Positions 44,362 through 53,101 of a stretch of 64,000 nucleotides of DNA are shown here, one piece after another; within the stretch, counting starts at the first letter, position 1, and every line of letters begins with the position of its first letter. Origin of the DNA: Tichowtungia aerotolerans (GTDB lineage Bacteria; Verrucomicrobiota; Kiritimatiellia; Kiritimatiellales; Tichowtungiaceae); assembly GCF_009905215.1 (NCBI RefSeq), contig NZ_CP047593.1, positions 1,368,900-1,432,899 of the forward strand. The letters are read 5' to 3'. The notes beneath the pieces are model-generated. The model was not told the DNA's origin. It was given only the letters and a program-made list of their open reading frames with translations, and did no database searches. The position numbers were made by a program, and so were the translations under genes.

Positions 44362-44883
44362 TCAGTCGCCTTCAATGCGGTCTGTGCAATACTCGGTGCG
44401 GCCGCAGGTCTGGCAGGGTGTTCCAATCCACAGATCGTCGAACTGCTGAACCGCCTGCTCCACCAATGCGGGATCGTCGGTTAACACGCCCGCTTCAAAA
44501 TTACGGCGACGCGGGCTTTTCATTCCGAGTCCGGCTCCGGTGAGGTTGGCGGAGCCGATGTAGGCCGTTTTGCAATCGATAATGATCAGTTTGAAGTGCA
44601 CGCGCGGGCAGAATATTCGCTCAAGGTGCGTGGCCAGCGCCGGAAAGCGATCAAAGTCTTCCCGAAAGCGCGGGCCGGGCTCTTTGGCATGAATCAGCCG
44701 GACTTCGAGGCCGCCCTCAATCCGCTCCGCGAGTGCCTGCAGGAATGGAACGGAGCTGCCGCCGGTTTTGACGTGAAGGTCTTTGAGGTCGGCGGTGCCG
44801 ATCCACAGCGTGCGCCGGGCATCGAGCGCTTTACACAAAACGGCATCGTAATGCGCTTCGTTGGCAATATAGGCGGTTTCCAT
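44362..44883 (-). CDS. PLD-like phosphodiesterase, single HKD motif
   Basis: A 173-aa protein of the phospholipase D superfamily. One HxK(x)4D motif is present (HFKLIIIDCKTAYIGSANLTGAG, about residue 95). One motif per chain suggests action as a dimer, as in Nuc-type endonucleases. No signal peptide. The N-terminus starts METAYIANEAHYDAVLCKALDARRTLWIGTADL. A C-terminal CxxC...C set (TPCQTCGRTEYC) may bind zinc. Nuclease and phospholipase activities are both possible. Confidence 0.82.
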   Translation of the reverse strand: METAYIANEAHYDAVLCKALDARRTLWIGTADLKDLHVKTGGSSVPFLQALAERIEGGLEVRLIHAKEPGPRFREDFDRFPALATHLERIFCPRVHFKLIIIDCKTAYIGSANLTGAGLGMKSPRRRNFEAGVLTDDPALVEQAVQQFDDLWIGTPCQTCGRTEYCTDRIEGD

Positions 44884-44937
44884 GGCAAAGAAAAACCGCC
44901 CATGGAAAAGGGCGGTTTGTAAAAAATCGGGAATGAA

Positions 44938-45543
44938 TTATTGTGCCGAAAACAGGCCCTGCTGCTCTTTTTTGTAGGCCTCGTATTCCTTGATTTCCTT
45001 GTCGAGTTCCTCATAGGCCTTGGAGGCGCGGAAGCGGGTGTAGAGCTGTTCTTCCTTTTCAAACTGGTCGAGGATGATTTTCGGATTGAGCTCCATCAGT
45101 GCGCAGGCGGTAATGGTTTCGCTGCCGGCTTCATATTTCAGTTCTTTGGCTGCGCTGCCGCGAATCTGCTGGCTGGTGATGGATTTTGCGGTGCTGCTGA
45201 ACTGTGACAGGATTTCGGCGTCTGCGGCCAGACCGGTTTCTTCCGTGAAGCTCTTCTGGAGGGATTCAATTTTGGTTTCCAGCATCTGGGCCAGTTCGCG
45301 CCGGGCGTTCATTTTTGCTTTGCTTAAAGCTATTTCGAGACTGCGCGATTCCGCAATGCCGACTGCGGCGATTCCGCCGGATTCCACAATTTTGGCGGAC
45401 TGTTTCTGGAAATCATCAAACAGCGATTTATGCTCTCTGGCGTTTTCAATGCTGTGCTGTTCCGGAGTGTCGGGGGTCGATGCGCAACCGGCGAACAGGA
45501 CTGCAGTCAGAATACTTTCGATAAAGAACAGCGCTTTTTTCAT
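44938..45543 (-). CDS. LPP20-family lipoprotein (second copy)
   Basis: A 201-aa lipoprotein (signal ending VLFAGCAST, cysteine 20). The VESGGIAAVGIAESRSLEIALSKAKMNARRELAQML segment matches the LPP20 domain. The C-terminal third is a charged coiled coil (ASKAYEELDKEIKEYEAYKKEQQG). Divergent from the etf operon. It is shorter than the 37-kb paralogue. Confidence 0.78.
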   Translation of the reverse strand: MKKALFFIESILTAVLFAGCASTPDTPEQHSIENAREHKSLFDDFQKQSAKIVESGGIAAVGIAESRSLEIALSKAKMNARRELAQMLETKIESLQKSFTEETGLAADAEILSQFSSTAKSITSQQIRGSAAKELKYEAGSETITACALMELNPKIILDQFEKEEQLYTRFRASKAYEELDKEIKEYEAYKKEQQGLFSAQ

Positions 45544-45713
45544 AAGAGAAGACTCCTTACATGTTTTTCGTTAAGTCGCATCAGCGGTCTCAACAGGTTG
45601 AAAATAGACCATTTACCGGTGGCGGGCAACCGATAAATAGGGGCTTTCAGCTTGAGAAGGCTGCGCTGGATCATTATAACATCAACTTCTTTATCCAGTT
45701 GAAAGGAAGGTTT

Positions 45714-46499
45714 ATGAACATAGTGGTCTGCATCAAGCAGGTGCCCGATTCGGATAAGGTCACAATTGACCGCGAGACAAACCGTCTCAACCGCGCCGGT
45801 GTACCAAGTATTATCAACCCCTTTGACGAAAATGCCCTGGAAATGGCGTTGCAGCTCAAGGATGCTCATGGCGGAAAAGTCACGGTGATCTCCATGGGAC
45901 CGCCACAGGCCGAAGAAGCACTGCGCACAGCGCTGTCGCTGGGCGCCGATGATGCCATCCTGATCTCCGACCGCAAATTCGGCGGTGCAGACACCTGGGC
46001 CACCTCCTACACCATTTCTCTAGCGATTAAAAAACTGGATGAGCAGCCGGACCTGATTCTGTTCGGTAAACAGGCGATCGACGGAGACACCGCGCAGGTG
46101 GGCCCGGGCGTGGCGCATTTCTGCGATATCCCGATGATCACCTATGCCAAATCATGCGAAGTCATCGACGATGGCTTCAAAGTACAGCAGGTCACCGATC
46201 ACGGATACAATGTCTGGGAAGTTGAAAAACCGGCGGCGCTGACGGTTGTCAAAGAAGCCAACGAGCTGCGTATGCCGAACCTGCGCAAAAAACTGGCCGC
46301 CAAAAAAGCCGAAATTCCCTGCTGGGGCTTTGATGAGCTCAATCCCGATGAAACCAAAATCGGTCTCAACGGTTCTCCGACCAAAGTGAACAAGGTCTTT
46401 GCTCCGCCGGTGAAACTGAACAAGGAAATCCTGTCCGGCGAACCGGAAGACATGGTCAAGGAACTCATTTTCAAACTGCGGGAGAAGAAAGTCATATGA
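45714..46499 (+). CDS. etfB: Electron transfer flavoprotein beta subunit
   Basis: Binds AMP and half of the FAD interface of ETF, which carries electrons from acyl-CoA dehydrogenases. The N-terminus MNIVVCIKQVPDSDKVTIDR and the FGKQAIDGDTAQVGPGVA motif are typical. 261 aa. The ATG at 45714 follows GGAAGG; the ORF opens 51 codons earlier without support. Stop overlaps the etfA start (ATGA). Confidence 0.93.
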   Translation: MNIVVCIKQVPDSDKVTIDRETNRLNRAGVPSIINPFDENALEMALQLKDAHGGKVTVISMGPPQAEEALRTALSLGADDAILISDRKFGGADTWATSYTISLAIKKLDEQPDLILFGKQAIDGDTAQVGPGVAHFCDIPMITYAKSCEVIDDGFKVQQVTDHGYNVWEVEKPAALTVVKEANELRMPNLRKKLAAKKAEIPCWGFDELNPDETKIGLNGSPTKVNKVFAPPVKLNKEILSGEPEDMVKELIFKLREKKVI

Positions 46500-47494
46500 G
46501 CACCAAAAAAGAAATCTGGGTATATGCGGAACAGGAAAACGGCAAGCTGGCCGGAGTCGTGTTCGAACTTCTCTCCGAAGGGCGCAAGCTGGCCGAAAAA
46601 TCGGGTTACACGCTTTGTGCACTGCTGGCTTCCGCCGACGGAAAGCCGATGCATCAGGAGCTGTTCAACTACGGCGCTCAGAAAGTTTACAACGTCGAAG
46701 ACCCCAAACTGGACATCTATCAGAATGATTATGTTGCCAAAGTGGTCGATACGCTGCTCAAATCTGAAGAGCCGGAAATTGTACTCTACGGAGCCACCAC
46801 CATCGGCCGCAGCCTCGCTCCGACCGTCGCTGTAATGGGATGGGCCGGCCTCACCGCCGACTGCACCGAGCTGGACTTCGACACCGAGCGCAACATCCTG
46901 CTCCAGACCCGTCCGGCTTTCGGCGGCAACATCATGGCGACCATCATCTGCCCGGATCATCGTCCGCAGATGTCCACCGTCCGCTCCAACGTCTTCAAAA
47001 AAGAAAAGGTCGGTGAAAGCGAAACCGGGGAAGTGATCGATCTTTCCGTCGATCTTTCCGGAGTGCGCGAGCGCATGAAACGCGTAGAAAGCGTCGTCGA
47101 ACAAGTGAACACCGTTGACCTCAAAGCCGCGGACTTCATCGTTTCCGGAGGACGCGGAATCGGTGACCCCAAAAACTTCGACATCATCGAAAGCCTTGCC
47201 AATACCCTTGGCGGAGCGGTCGGCGCATCGCGCGCCACTGTGGATGCCGGATGGATTTCCCATCACCATCAGGTTGGTCAGACCGGCAAAACCGTCTGTC
47301 CACTGATTTATGTTGCCTGCGGAATTTCCGGCGCGATCCAGCACCTGGCCGGTATGCAGAGCGCCGACCTCATCATCGCAATCAACAAAGATCCCGATGC
47401 TCCGATCTTTGACGTCGCTGATTTCGGCCTCGTCGGTGACCTGCATCAGGTTGTTCCGGAACTTAACAAACAGATTACTGCACTGAAGAGCTAG
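46496..47494 (+). CDS. etfA: Electron transfer flavoprotein alpha subunit
   Basis: FAD-binding ETF subunit of 332 aa. The C-terminal FAD domain shows SGGRGIGDPKNFDIIESLANTLGGAVGASR, HHQVGQTGKTVCPLIYVACGISGAIQH and IAINKDPDAPIFDVADFGLVGDL, all standard. Coupled to etfB by overlap and followed by trxB and an acyl-CoA dehydrogenase in one operon. Confidence 0.94.
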   Translation: MSTKKEIWVYAEQENGKLAGVVFELLSEGRKLAEKSGYTLCALLASADGKPMHQELFNYGAQKVYNVEDPKLDIYQNDYVAKVVDTLLKSEEPEIVLYGATTIGRSLAPTVAVMGWAGLTADCTELDFDTERNILLQTRPAFGGNIMATIICPDHRPQMSTVRSNVFKKEKVGESETGEVIDLSVDLSGVRERMKRVESVVEQVNTVDLKAADFIVSGGRGIGDPKNFDIIESLANTLGGAVGASRATVDAGWISHHHQVGQTGKTVCPLIYVACGISGAIQHLAGMQSADLIIAINKDPDAPIFDVADFGLVGDLHQVVPELNKQITALKS

Positions 47495-47504
47495 GAGGGC
47501 TCTC

Positions 47505-48425
47505 ATGGAAAAGACCATCATCATTGGAACAGGACCGGCGGGATACACCGCTGCAATTTACACGGCGCGCGCCAATCTCGAACCGGTGGTGATTGAAGGC
47601 TTCGAGCCCGGCGGTCAGCTGACGCAGACGACGGACATCGAAAACTTTCCGGGATTTCCGGAAGGCGTTGACGGCAACACGCTGATGATGCAGATGCGCC
47701 AGCAGGCCGAACGCTTCGGTGCAAAATTTATTTCCGGCGAAGTGGTGGAAGCCGATTTTTCCAAGGATCGGAAAACGGTCCGGCTCAGCGGCGGCGAAGA
47801 ACTGGAAGCGCAGACGGTGATTATTGCCACCGGCGCTTCCGCCCGTTATCTCGGCATCGAATCCGAACAGAAGCTGATCGGCCGCGGTGTTTCCGGCTGT
47901 GCCACCTGCGATGGGGCGTTCTATCGCGATGTGCCCATTGCCGTTGTCGGCGGCGGCGATACCGCGCTGGAGGAAGCCCTGTTCCTGACCCGCTTTGCAT
48001 CGAAAGTCACCATCCTCCATCGTCGCGACGAATTTCGCGCTTCTAAAATCATGGCGGATCGAGCATTGGCTCATGAGAAAATCGAAGTGCTGTGGGATTC
48101 GGTGGTTGAAGAGGTTATGGATGTTGAAAAAAACGAAGTGACCGGCCTGAAAATCCGTAATGTCAAAACCGACGAAATCTCGGAACTGCCGGTACATGGA
48201 CTGTTTGTCGCCATCGGCCACAAACCCAACACAGACGCCTTTAAAGGACAGCTTGAAATGAACGAACAGGGCTACCTGATTGCTGAAGGCGTTAAAACAA
48301 AAACAGAAGGTGTTTATGCTGCCGGCGACGTCGCCGATGCTGTGTATCGCCAGGCCGTCACCGCTGCCGGCACGGGCTGCGCCGCCGCGCTGGAGGCCGA
48401 ACGCTACTTAGGAAATATGGAGTAA
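47505..48425 (+). CDS. trxB: Thioredoxin reductase
   Basis: FAD/NADPH enzyme of 306 aa that reduces thioredoxin. FAD motif IIGTGPAGYTAAIYTARANL, redox-active SGCATCDGAFY (CxxC), NADPH-binding VVGGGDTALEEALFL and HRRDEFRAS are clear, plus the C-terminal AAGDVAD. It lies within the etf/acyl-CoA dehydrogenase operon, an unusual position. It could supply reduced thioredoxin to Tpx and Gpx at the left end of the window. Confidence 0.93.
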   Translation: MEKTIIIGTGPAGYTAAIYTARANLEPVVIEGFEPGGQLTQTTDIENFPGFPEGVDGNTLMMQMRQQAERFGAKFISGEVVEADFSKDRKTVRLSGGEELEAQTVIIATGASARYLGIESEQKLIGRGVSGCATCDGAFYRDVPIAVVGGGDTALEEALFLTRFASKVTILHRRDEFRASKIMADRALAHEKIEVLWDSVVEEVMDVEKNEVTGLKIRNVKTDEISELPVHGLFVAIGHKPNTDAFKGQLEMNEQGYLIAEGVKTKTEGVYAAGDVADAVYRQAVTAAGTGCAAALEAERYLGNME

Positions 48426-48444
48426 CCCCCAAGGAGAATAAAAC

Positions 48445-49611
48445 ATGTCGGAAATTAATTATGGACTGACCGAAGAGCAGATTGAAGTGCGCAACATGCT
48501 CGATGAATTCGGACGCGAGCGCATTATTCCGGTACGTGCGGAACTGGACGAAAAAGGGATCTTCCCGACCGACATTCTCAAAGAGCTCGCCCAGATGGAC
48601 ATGATGGGTCTCTATATTGACGAAGCTTACGGCGGGATGGAATTCGGCCACCTCGGATTCTGTGTGGCGATCGAAACCCTCAGTAAATACTGCATCGGGG
48701 TGTCTGTTTCTTTTGCGGCAAACGCCCTCGGCGCCGACCCGATCATCATCGGCGGTTCCGAAGAGCAGAAGAAAAAATATCTGTCTCCGCTGGCTACCGG
48801 TGAAAAATGGGCCGCTTTCGGTCTCACCGAGCCGAACGCCGGATCCGACGCCGGCGGCATCCAGACCACTGCTGTTAAAAAAGGCGACAAATACATCCTC
48901 AACGGAACCAAACAGTGGATCACCAACGGCGGCGAAGCGGATACCTACACCGTGTTTGCTATCACCAACAAATCCAAAGGCGCTCGCGGCGTATCCTGCT
49001 TCATCGTTGAAAAGGACACCCCCGGTTTCACTTTTGGCAAAAAAGAAGACAAGCTCGGGATCCGCGCTTCTGCCACCCGCGAGCTCATTTTCCAGGACTG
49101 CGAAGTTCCTGCTGAAAACCTCATCGGCCGCGAAGGCATGGGCTTCCTGCTCGCCATGAAAACATTTGACGTTTCCCGTCCGGGCATCGCCTCGCAGGGC
49201 GTCGGCCTGGCTCAGGGTGCACTCGACGAAGCCGTCCGCTACGCCAAAGTTCGCGAGCAGTTCGGCAAGCCGATCATCGCCAACCAGGGTCTTCAGTGGA
49301 TGCTCGCCGACATGGCCACCAAGGTTGAAACGGCCCGCGCCATCACCTACGCCGCCTGCCGCACGCTCGAAAGCGGCGTCAAAGACGTCTCCAAAATTTC
49401 GGCCATGTGCAAATACTACGCCGGCGACGTTGCCATGCAGGTAACCACCGATGCGGTTCAGGTCCTCGGCGGATACGGATTCATGAAAGAATACCCGGCT
49501 GAAAAAATGATGCGCGACGCCAAGATCCTCCAGATCTACGAAGGCACCAACCAGATCCAGCGCGACATCGTCGGCGCGGCGCTCATCAAAGAGTACGCCT
49601 CCAAAAAATAG
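48445..49611 (+). CDS. Acyl-CoA dehydrogenase (short/branched-chain type)
   Basis: A 388-aa acyl-CoA dehydrogenase that passes electrons to ETF. Signature GLTEPNAGSDAGGIQTTA, the flavin-contact WITNGGEADTYTVFA, and C-terminal VQVLGGYGFMKEYPAEKMMRDAKILQIYEGTNQIQ with the catalytic glutamate in YEGT. Substrate chain length cannot be fixed from sequence; butyryl-CoA-type is likely given linkage to etfBA. AAGGAG precedes the ATG. Confidence 0.92.
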   Translation: MSEINYGLTEEQIEVRNMLDEFGRERIIPVRAELDEKGIFPTDILKELAQMDMMGLYIDEAYGGMEFGHLGFCVAIETLSKYCIGVSVSFAANALGADPIIIGGSEEQKKKYLSPLATGEKWAAFGLTEPNAGSDAGGIQTTAVKKGDKYILNGTKQWITNGGEADTYTVFAITNKSKGARGVSCFIVEKDTPGFTFGKKEDKLGIRASATRELIFQDCEVPAENLIGREGMGFLLAMKTFDVSRPGIASQGVGLAQGALDEAVRYAKVREQFGKPIIANQGLQWMLADMATKVETARAITYAACRTLESGVKDVSKISAMCKYYAGDVAMQVTTDAVQVLGGYGFMKEYPAEKMMRDAKILQIYEGTNQIQRDIVGAALIKEYASKK

Positions 49612-49636
49612 TCGACTGCATCGACGCACATAAAGG

Positions 49637-49653
49637 TTTCCAGCCCCTGGAAA
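49637..49653. repeat. Dispersed palindrome copy
   Basis: TTTCCA-GCCCC-TGGAAA after the acyl-CoA dehydrogenase gene. A degenerate half (ACAGGGTTGGAAAC) follows about 40 bp later. Confidence 0.6.
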
Positions 49654-49698
49654 GCAGGCGGAGTCTGCATCCAGCTTTTTACAGGGTTGGAAACGCTG

Positions 49699-49727
49699 AA
49701 GCCCGGTCATTTCGGCCGGGCTTTTTT
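49699..49727 (+). terminator. Rho-independent terminator of the etf operon
   Basis: Stem AAGCCCGG/CCGGGCTT with a nine-base loop, followed by TTTT. Confidence 0.88.
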
Positions 49728-49838
49728 GCGGAATAGGCCCTGAAAGATGTGGAGCGGGAGGGCTGATATCCGCTCATTGTCGGTGGATGAACGCGGTTTG
49801 CGACAATTTTTCTCATATTTTGGAAAAAAGGGCTCGCC

Positions 49839-49887
49839 TTTTTCCAATCATTGGAAAAAATGGACTCTATTTTTCCAACGATTGGAA
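49839..49887. repeat. Pair of dispersed palindromes ahead of the SNF2 gene
   Basis: TTTTTCCAA-TCA-TTGGAAAAA (49839-49859) and TTCCAA-CGA-TTGGAA (49873-49887). Centres are 31 bp apart. They lie upstream of the chosen start of the SNF2 gene. Confidence 0.8.
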
Positions 49888-49895
49888 GTCAGGCT

Positions 49896-52800
49896 ATGGC
49901 GCTACCGTTTACACAGAAGATTTTGAAGGACTGGGCAGGGTGGAAGGCTTTTCGTGACGGAAAGCTTCTGTTCGAGCGCGGTGTGGTTGAAAAGGTGGAG
50001 TACGAGCATCCGTTTATTTCCGGCCAGCTGGCGGTTGGGATTCGCGGAATGCGTTCAAAGTTTGAGTTGCTCAGTGACGGATTTGTTGAGAACCACTGCC
50101 CGTGTCGGGATAATCAGGAAAAAGGACTGATTTGTGCCCATTTGGTTGCGCTTGGGCTTGAGGCCATCCGGCTTTACAGCGATCCGAATCGCGAGGCAAA
50201 GGCCGAGAAGGAAAAGCGCCGCGCGCAGCGACAGGAGCAGATGGATGAGTCGCAGTACATCAGGCGTGTTCCGGAAAGCCATCCGGATGGAATTCCAGCC
50301 ACGATTCATATTACTCTGAAGCAGAGCTGGCGCGATCAGGCCCGCGAAGACAACGAAGTCACACTGCGCTGTGCTGCGGAATATCAGGGCAAAAAGGTGT
50401 CGCTGAATGAAGTGCCGAAGGATCTGCCGCTGGCGTTTAACAAGCGCGATGAAAACCTGCTGTTTGTGCTGGAGGATATTGCGGAGGGCCCAGCCAAAGG
50501 CAAGATTACGATCAGTGCCGACGATTTCATCAATATTCTGCGACTGCATCGCGGTCATCCGCTTCATGTAGGCGGAAACGAAAGCGATCTGAAGGTAACG
50601 GCGGGCATTATCCACACCTACATCCGCATGATCCTCGATGAGGAAACCGGCGAGCTGGTTCTTTCGATTCGTCCCCGTGATAATGCATGCGCTGAAACTC
50701 CGCTTTATATCGCCGGCGGCCGTACCGGATGGATGTATGCGGACCACCAGTTTACGCAGCTCGAACAGCTGCTTCCCGGGCCGATGCGCGCTATTTATAA
50801 AAATGAAGTGCGGGTGCCGCGGACGGCGGTGCCGGCGTTCATGGAAAAAGAGTTCCCGCAGCTTCGCGAAGCCATTCATGTGGAAACGCGCATTTATCCA
50901 GATCTGTTTTCTCTGGAACCGGCGACGCCGCGCTTCCGGCTGGTTGTCAGCGGCAGCCGTGCTTCGCTTTCCGCCAAACTGTATGCGGAATATGGAGACG
51001 TGGTTCTGCGTGCCGCCCGCGAAGAAAGCTCCGGCCATTTTGCGATTCCCGATCCCGATGACCTGCTTGGCTACCGCGTTCGAAATATGGACGCCGAAAA
51101 ACAGGCGCTTGAAAAACTGGCGCCGACCGGATTCCGCGGCCATCGCGGCGACCTGCTGACGTCGATCGTCGGCCCGCGCGATGTGCTGAACTTCCTGGGC
51201 GGCAGCGTTCCGAAGCTGCGCCGCTATGGCTGGCGTGTTGAGCTCGAAGGTCGAGTCGCGCCGTTTATGGATGACGTGGATTTCGCCACGACGGTCATTC
51301 ACGTCAACGAATCTGCAGACGAAGGATTTTTTGAAGTCGGCTATGAATATGAAAACACCGGCGGGCAGAGCCTGACCGATGCTGAGATTCAGCGCGCGCT
51401 CAATATGGGCGAGGCGTTCATCGAAAAGAACGGCCGCACGGTTCTGCTCGACATCGATGCGATTGAAACCGCCCGTGAAGTATTCGACGACTGCGCCTTC
51501 GGCGAAGGCTCGGGTGCCGGTAAATTCCGCATGAACGACATCTATGCCGCTTATGTTCAGTCGTCGTTGAATGCGCTCGACGGCGTGGACGTGGAGGCCG
51601 CGCCGGACTGGATGAAAAAGGCGCAGGCCCAGAACCGGACAGAAACGGTGCAAGCGGAATCACTGGGTAAACTCGATCAGGTGTTGCGTTCCTACCAGAA
51701 GGAAGGGGTGTATTGGCTTCGTTTCCTTGAGCGCAGCGGATTTTCCGGAATTCTGGCGGACGAAATGGGGCTGGGAAAGACGCTGCAGACGCTGACGTGG
51801 CTTCAGATGGAACGGAATGACGAATCCGCGCGCGGCAAGCCGTCTCTGATTGTGTGTCCGACCAGCCTGGTGGATAACTGGGGCGACGAGGCTGAGAAAT
51901 TTACGCCGAACCTGCGCGTGTTGAAAATACACGGCGCCGACCGGCATGATAGCTGGGATAAAATCAGCGAAAGCGACCTGATTGTCACCTCGTATGCGCT
52001 GTTGCGCCGTGATCTCGATAAATATCTCGAGCACGAGTTTTCGGTTGCTGTGCTCGACGAGGCGCAGCACATTAAAAACCGCACAACCCGCAATGCAAAG
52101 TCGGCTAAAAAGATTCGCGCTGTTCATAAACTGGTTCTCACCGGTACGCCGATTGAAAACAGCGTGGCGGACCTTTGGTCGATCATGGACTTCCTGATGC
52201 CCGGCTATCTCAGTAATCACAAGGCGTTCAGGGAACACTATGAACTGCCGATCAGCAGGGGCGGTCCCGATGCGGAACTCGCGCAGATTAAACTGCGGCG
52301 CAAACTGAACCCGTTTCTGATGCGGCGCCTGAAACGTGAAGTGGCCAAGGATCTGCCGGAAAAAATTCAGCGCGTGGCGCACTGCACTCTCAGCAAAGAT
52401 CAGCACATGGTCTACAAGCAGCTGCTCGAAAACGCGAAGCGCAAAATCAACGACATGGTTGAGGCGCAGGGCTTCAATAAATCGCGCATGCAGATTTTGA
52501 AAACCCTGCTGCGTTTACGTCAGACCTGCTGCCATCTAGAGTTGCTGAAGCTGGAAAACCTGAACAGTGAATATCCTTCCGCGAAAATGGAGCTGTTCTT
52601 TGAGCTGGTCAATGAAGCGCTTGATGCGCGCCACCGCATTCTTGTGTTCAGCCAGTTTACATCTATGCTCGGAATCCTGCGGCGCGAACTTGAAGAACGC
52701 GGCATGAAATACTGCTATCTCGACGGTGCCACCAAGGACCGGCAGGAGATTGTAAAGCAGTTCAATACGGATCGCTCTATTCCGATTTTCCTCATCAGTC

Positions 52801-53087
52801 TTAAAGCCGGCGGATCCGGCCTTAACCTGACCGGTGCCGATATGGTGATTCACTACGACCCGTGGTGGAATCCGGCTGTGGAGGATCAGGCAACCGACCG
52901 CGCCCATCGTATTGGCCAGAAAAACACGGTGTACAGCGTCAAGCTGATCACGAAGAACTCGGTTGAAGAAAAAGTGCTCCAGATGCAGCAGCGCAAAAAA
53001 GGCGTCATCGACGCCACCCTCGAAAAAGAGGGCGATTTTACCCAGTCACTTTCCTGGGATGATGTTCAGGAGCTGCTGTCGCTTTAA
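49896..53087 (+). CDS. SNF2-family DNA-dependent ATPase with N-terminal SWIM zinc finger
   Basis: A 1063-aa Swi2/Snf2 ATPase. Near residue 75 a SWIM finger reads NHCPCRDNQEKGLICAHLVAL (CxC...CxH). The helicase core begins at about 610 with LRSYQKEGVYWLRFL; Walker A is ADEMGLGKT, the Walker B is DEAQH, motif III LTGTPIEN and motif VI DRAHRIGQ. Such proteins remodel or clear DNA-bound complexes during transcription or repair. Starts at 49851 and 49860 would place two dispersed palindromes inside the coding region, so the ATG at 49896 (GGAAG seven bases upstream) is preferred. Confidence 0.9.
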   Translation: MALPFTQKILKDWAGWKAFRDGKLLFERGVVEKVEYEHPFISGQLAVGIRGMRSKFELLSDGFVENHCPCRDNQEKGLICAHLVALGLEAIRLYSDPNREAKAEKEKRRAQRQEQMDESQYIRRVPESHPDGIPATIHITLKQSWRDQAREDNEVTLRCAAEYQGKKVSLNEVPKDLPLAFNKRDENLLFVLEDIAEGPAKGKITISADDFINILRLHRGHPLHVGGNESDLKVTAGIIHTYIRMILDEETGELVLSIRPRDNACAETPLYIAGGRTGWMYADHQFTQLEQLLPGPMRAIYKNEVRVPRTAVPAFMEKEFPQLREAIHVETRIYPDLFSLEPATPRFRLVVSGSRASLSAKLYAEYGDVVLRAAREESSGHFAIPDPDDLLGYRVRNMDAEKQALEKLAPTGFRGHRGDLLTSIVGPRDVLNFLGGSVPKLRRYGWRVELEGRVAPFMDDVDFATTVIHVNESADEGFFEVGYEYENTGGQSLTDAEIQRALNMGEAFIEKNGRTVLLDIDAIETAREVFDDCAFGEGSGAGKFRMNDIYAAYVQSSLNALDGVDVEAAPDWMKKAQAQNRTETVQAESLGKLDQVLRSYQKEGVYWLRFLERSGFSGILADEMGLGKTLQTLTWLQMERNDESARGKPSLIVCPTSLVDNWGDEAEKFTPNLRVLKIHGADRHDSWDKISESDLIVTSYALLRRDLDKYLEHEFSVAVLDEAQHIKNRTTRNAKSAKKIRAVHKLVLTGTPIENSVADLWSIMDFLMPGYLSNHKAFREHYELPISRGGPDAELAQIKLRRKLNPFLMRRLKREVAKDLPEKIQRVAHCTLSKDQHMVYKQLLENAKRKINDMVEAQGFNKSRMQILKTLLRLRQTCCHLELLKLENLNSEYPSAKMELFFELVNEALDARHRILVFSQFTSMLGILRRELEERGMKYCYLDGATKDRQEIVKQFNTDRSIPIFLISLKAGGSGLNLTGADMVIHYDPWWNPAVEDQATDRAHRIGQKNTVYSVKLITKNSVEEKVLQMQQRKKGVIDATLEKEGDFTQSLSWDDVQELLSL

Positions 53088-53101
53088 GCAGGAGGTGTTT
53101 C

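Noticed and set aside
46199-47548. 449-codon minus-strand ORF opposite etfB/etfA
   Set aside because: It is antisense to two clearly identified genes; its translation is low-complexity and family-less.
48358-49710. 450-codon minus-strand ORF opposite the acyl-CoA dehydrogenase
   Set aside because: Antisense shadow of a strongly recognised gene.
50055-51653. 532-codon minus-strand ORF opposite the SNF2 gene
   Set aside because: Shadow of the real gene on the plus strand; no motif.
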